Origin: a bacterium
Lineage (GTDB): Bacteria; Sumerlaeota; Sumerlaeia; MVZB01
Length of the DNA: 6,651 bases
Reading direction: 5' to 3'
Assembly: GCA_023480605.1 (NCBI GenBank)
Contig: JAMCWS010000004.1
Span: 1 to 6,651, forward strand
The translations under genes and the position numbers were made by a program. The notes beneath the pieces were generated by a model that did not search any database, was not told the DNA's origin, and saw only the letters and a program-made list of their open reading frames with translations. Positions 6,034 through 6,651 of this stretch are shown here, one piece after another; within the stretch, counting starts at the first letter, position 1; each line of letters begins with the position of its first letter.

Positions 6034-6137
6034 TATATAACTCCTTAACTCATACGTTATTTGACCTCATTTGCAACCATCAACGTTCAGACCTTGTTTT
6101 GCATTGCCTGACATTTTACATCATTCGTTATCGTCCG
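6034..6137 (-). other. Intergenic region upstream of the membrane gene
   Basis: This 104-base A+T-rich gap separates two genes on the minus strand. Apart from the ribosome binding site at 6041-6046 I find no strong hairpin with a T-run ending the upstream gene and no convincing promoter pair; a TTGATG sequence could act as a -35 box but no good -10 box follows at 17 bases. The drop in G+C starts here, immediately after the upstream stop codon, so this is one edge of the A+T-rich patch. Confidence 0.4.
6041..6046 (-). promoter_or_regulatory. Ribosome binding site of the membrane protein gene
   Basis: On the minus strand AAGGAG is followed by seven bases and then GTG. It selects this GTG over the ATG seven codons later. 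Confidence 0.75.
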
Positions 6138-6651
6138 TCAGGAGACGGTTTCTTCCGTGGCCGCCTTGGACTTGTCCGCGCGCGGTTTGAGGATGATCGG
6201 GATGCTGCGGCCGGCGGCCTCGCGGATGGCCGAGATCACCCGTTCGGTGGCGCCGCTCTTGCTCAGGTAGGCCACCGCGCCCGCCTTGCGGATTTCGGCG
6301 GCGCGCTCGGCCTCCTCGAACATCGACAGGCCGATGATTTTAACTTGCGGCATATCGGCGTGGATGGCCCGCGTGGCCTCGACGCCGTTCATCCGAGGCA
6401 TGTTGATGTCCATCAGCACCACGTCGGGCTGGAATTTGCCCGTCATTTCCACCGCCTGGTGGCCGTCGCAGGCTTCGCCGACGATGTGAATGTCGAGTTC
6501 CTGTTTGAGCAGTTGGGCCAGTCCCTGGCGCATGACGGCATGATCGTCGACCAGCAGGACGCGAATCTTGCGCTCATCGTTTTTGCCCTGCGCCTCCTGG
6601 CGCGGCCGGCGCGGGAGGGCGGCGACCGCGTCGTCGTCGGTCGCTCCGGCG
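6138..6651 (-). CDS. CheY-like receiver domain, C-terminus of a longer signalling protein (probable hybrid histidine kinase)
   Basis: The receiver accepts a phosphoryl group on aspartate in two-component signalling. Numbering visible residues from the window edge, it shows VLLVDDH with acidic pair Asp35-Asp36, the phosphorylated Asp81 in LMDINMP, the switch Ser109 in GLSMF, and Lys131 in YLSKSG; all key residues are present. The wording is NarL/FixJ-like, but only about 37 residues follow the lysine and there is no DNA-binding domain. Upstream of VLLVDD the frame stays open to the edge, about 30 residues rich in Ala, Asp, Arg and Pro (ATDDDAVAALPRRPRQEAQ), with no in-frame ATG, GTG or TTG. 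The ATG at 6533 is inside the receiver and cannot be the real start. So the receiver is C-terminal in a larger protein, most simply a hybrid sensor kinase whose kinase core lies beyond the window. That kinase is inferred, not seen. G+C content is again high. Confidence 0.88.
   Translation of the reverse strand, partial: AGATDDDAVAALPRRPRQEAQGKNDERKIRVLLVDDHAVMRQGLAQLLKQELDIHIVGEACDGHQAVEMTGKFQPDVVLMDINMPRMNGVEATRAIHADMPQVKIIGLSMFEEAERAAEIRKAGAVAYLSKSGATERVISAIREAAGRSIPIILKPRADKSKAATEETVS

Overview
The window looks like ordinary chromosome from a high-GC bacterium of unknown phylum, interrupted by a decayed insertion sequence and an A+T-rich patch. Codons in the left two thirds are G+C-rich (one 60-base line inside glgC counts about 68% by hand). 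Several genes end on TGA, so the standard bacterial code applies. The pairing of ispE with spoVG, known from Firmicutes, also occurs elsewhere. With a plant/cyanobacterial-looking GlgC it does not fix a lineage, and I do not name one.

Layout. Positions 1-4143 carry five closely spaced plus-strand genes that probably form one operon: the C-terminal part of a family 4 glycosyltransferase, ispE (isoprenoid precursor kinase), spoVG (small RNA/DNA-binding regulator), a YkgJ-type CxxCxxCC protein, and glgC (ADP-glucose synthesis). Gaps are 0-27, 72, 47 and 39 bases. A G+C-rich hairpin spans the end of spoVG and may modulate or stabilise the transcript.

Positions 4186-5202 are a complete IS1595-type insertion sequence on the minus strand. 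It has imperfect 24-bp terminal inverted repeats and an exact 8-bp target duplication (AAATTATA). Its transposase is dead: an in-frame TGA at codon 22, a lost zinc-ribbon cysteine (Cys to Tyr, codon 58), and a frameshift near 4500. Joining the flanks without the element restores a perfect 13-bp A/T-only palindrome, so it landed inside a hairpin-like site just after glgC.

Positions 5211-6137 are much more A+T-rich (35-47% G+C in lines counted by hand). They hold one minus-strand gene, a 208-residue multi-pass membrane protein of no family I recognise, with a textbook ribosome binding site before a GTG start. This looks like acquired DNA.

Positions 6138-6651 return to high G+C and carry, on the minus strand, a CheY-like receiver domain at the C-terminus of a protein that runs off the window. 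The reading frame has no start codon before the receiver, so it is probably the tail of a hybrid sensor kinase.

I see no CRISPR array, tRNA, rRNA or clear defence or novel multi-gene system. The most interesting items are the layered decay of the IS, the palindrome it split, and the orphan membrane gene in the A+T-rich island.
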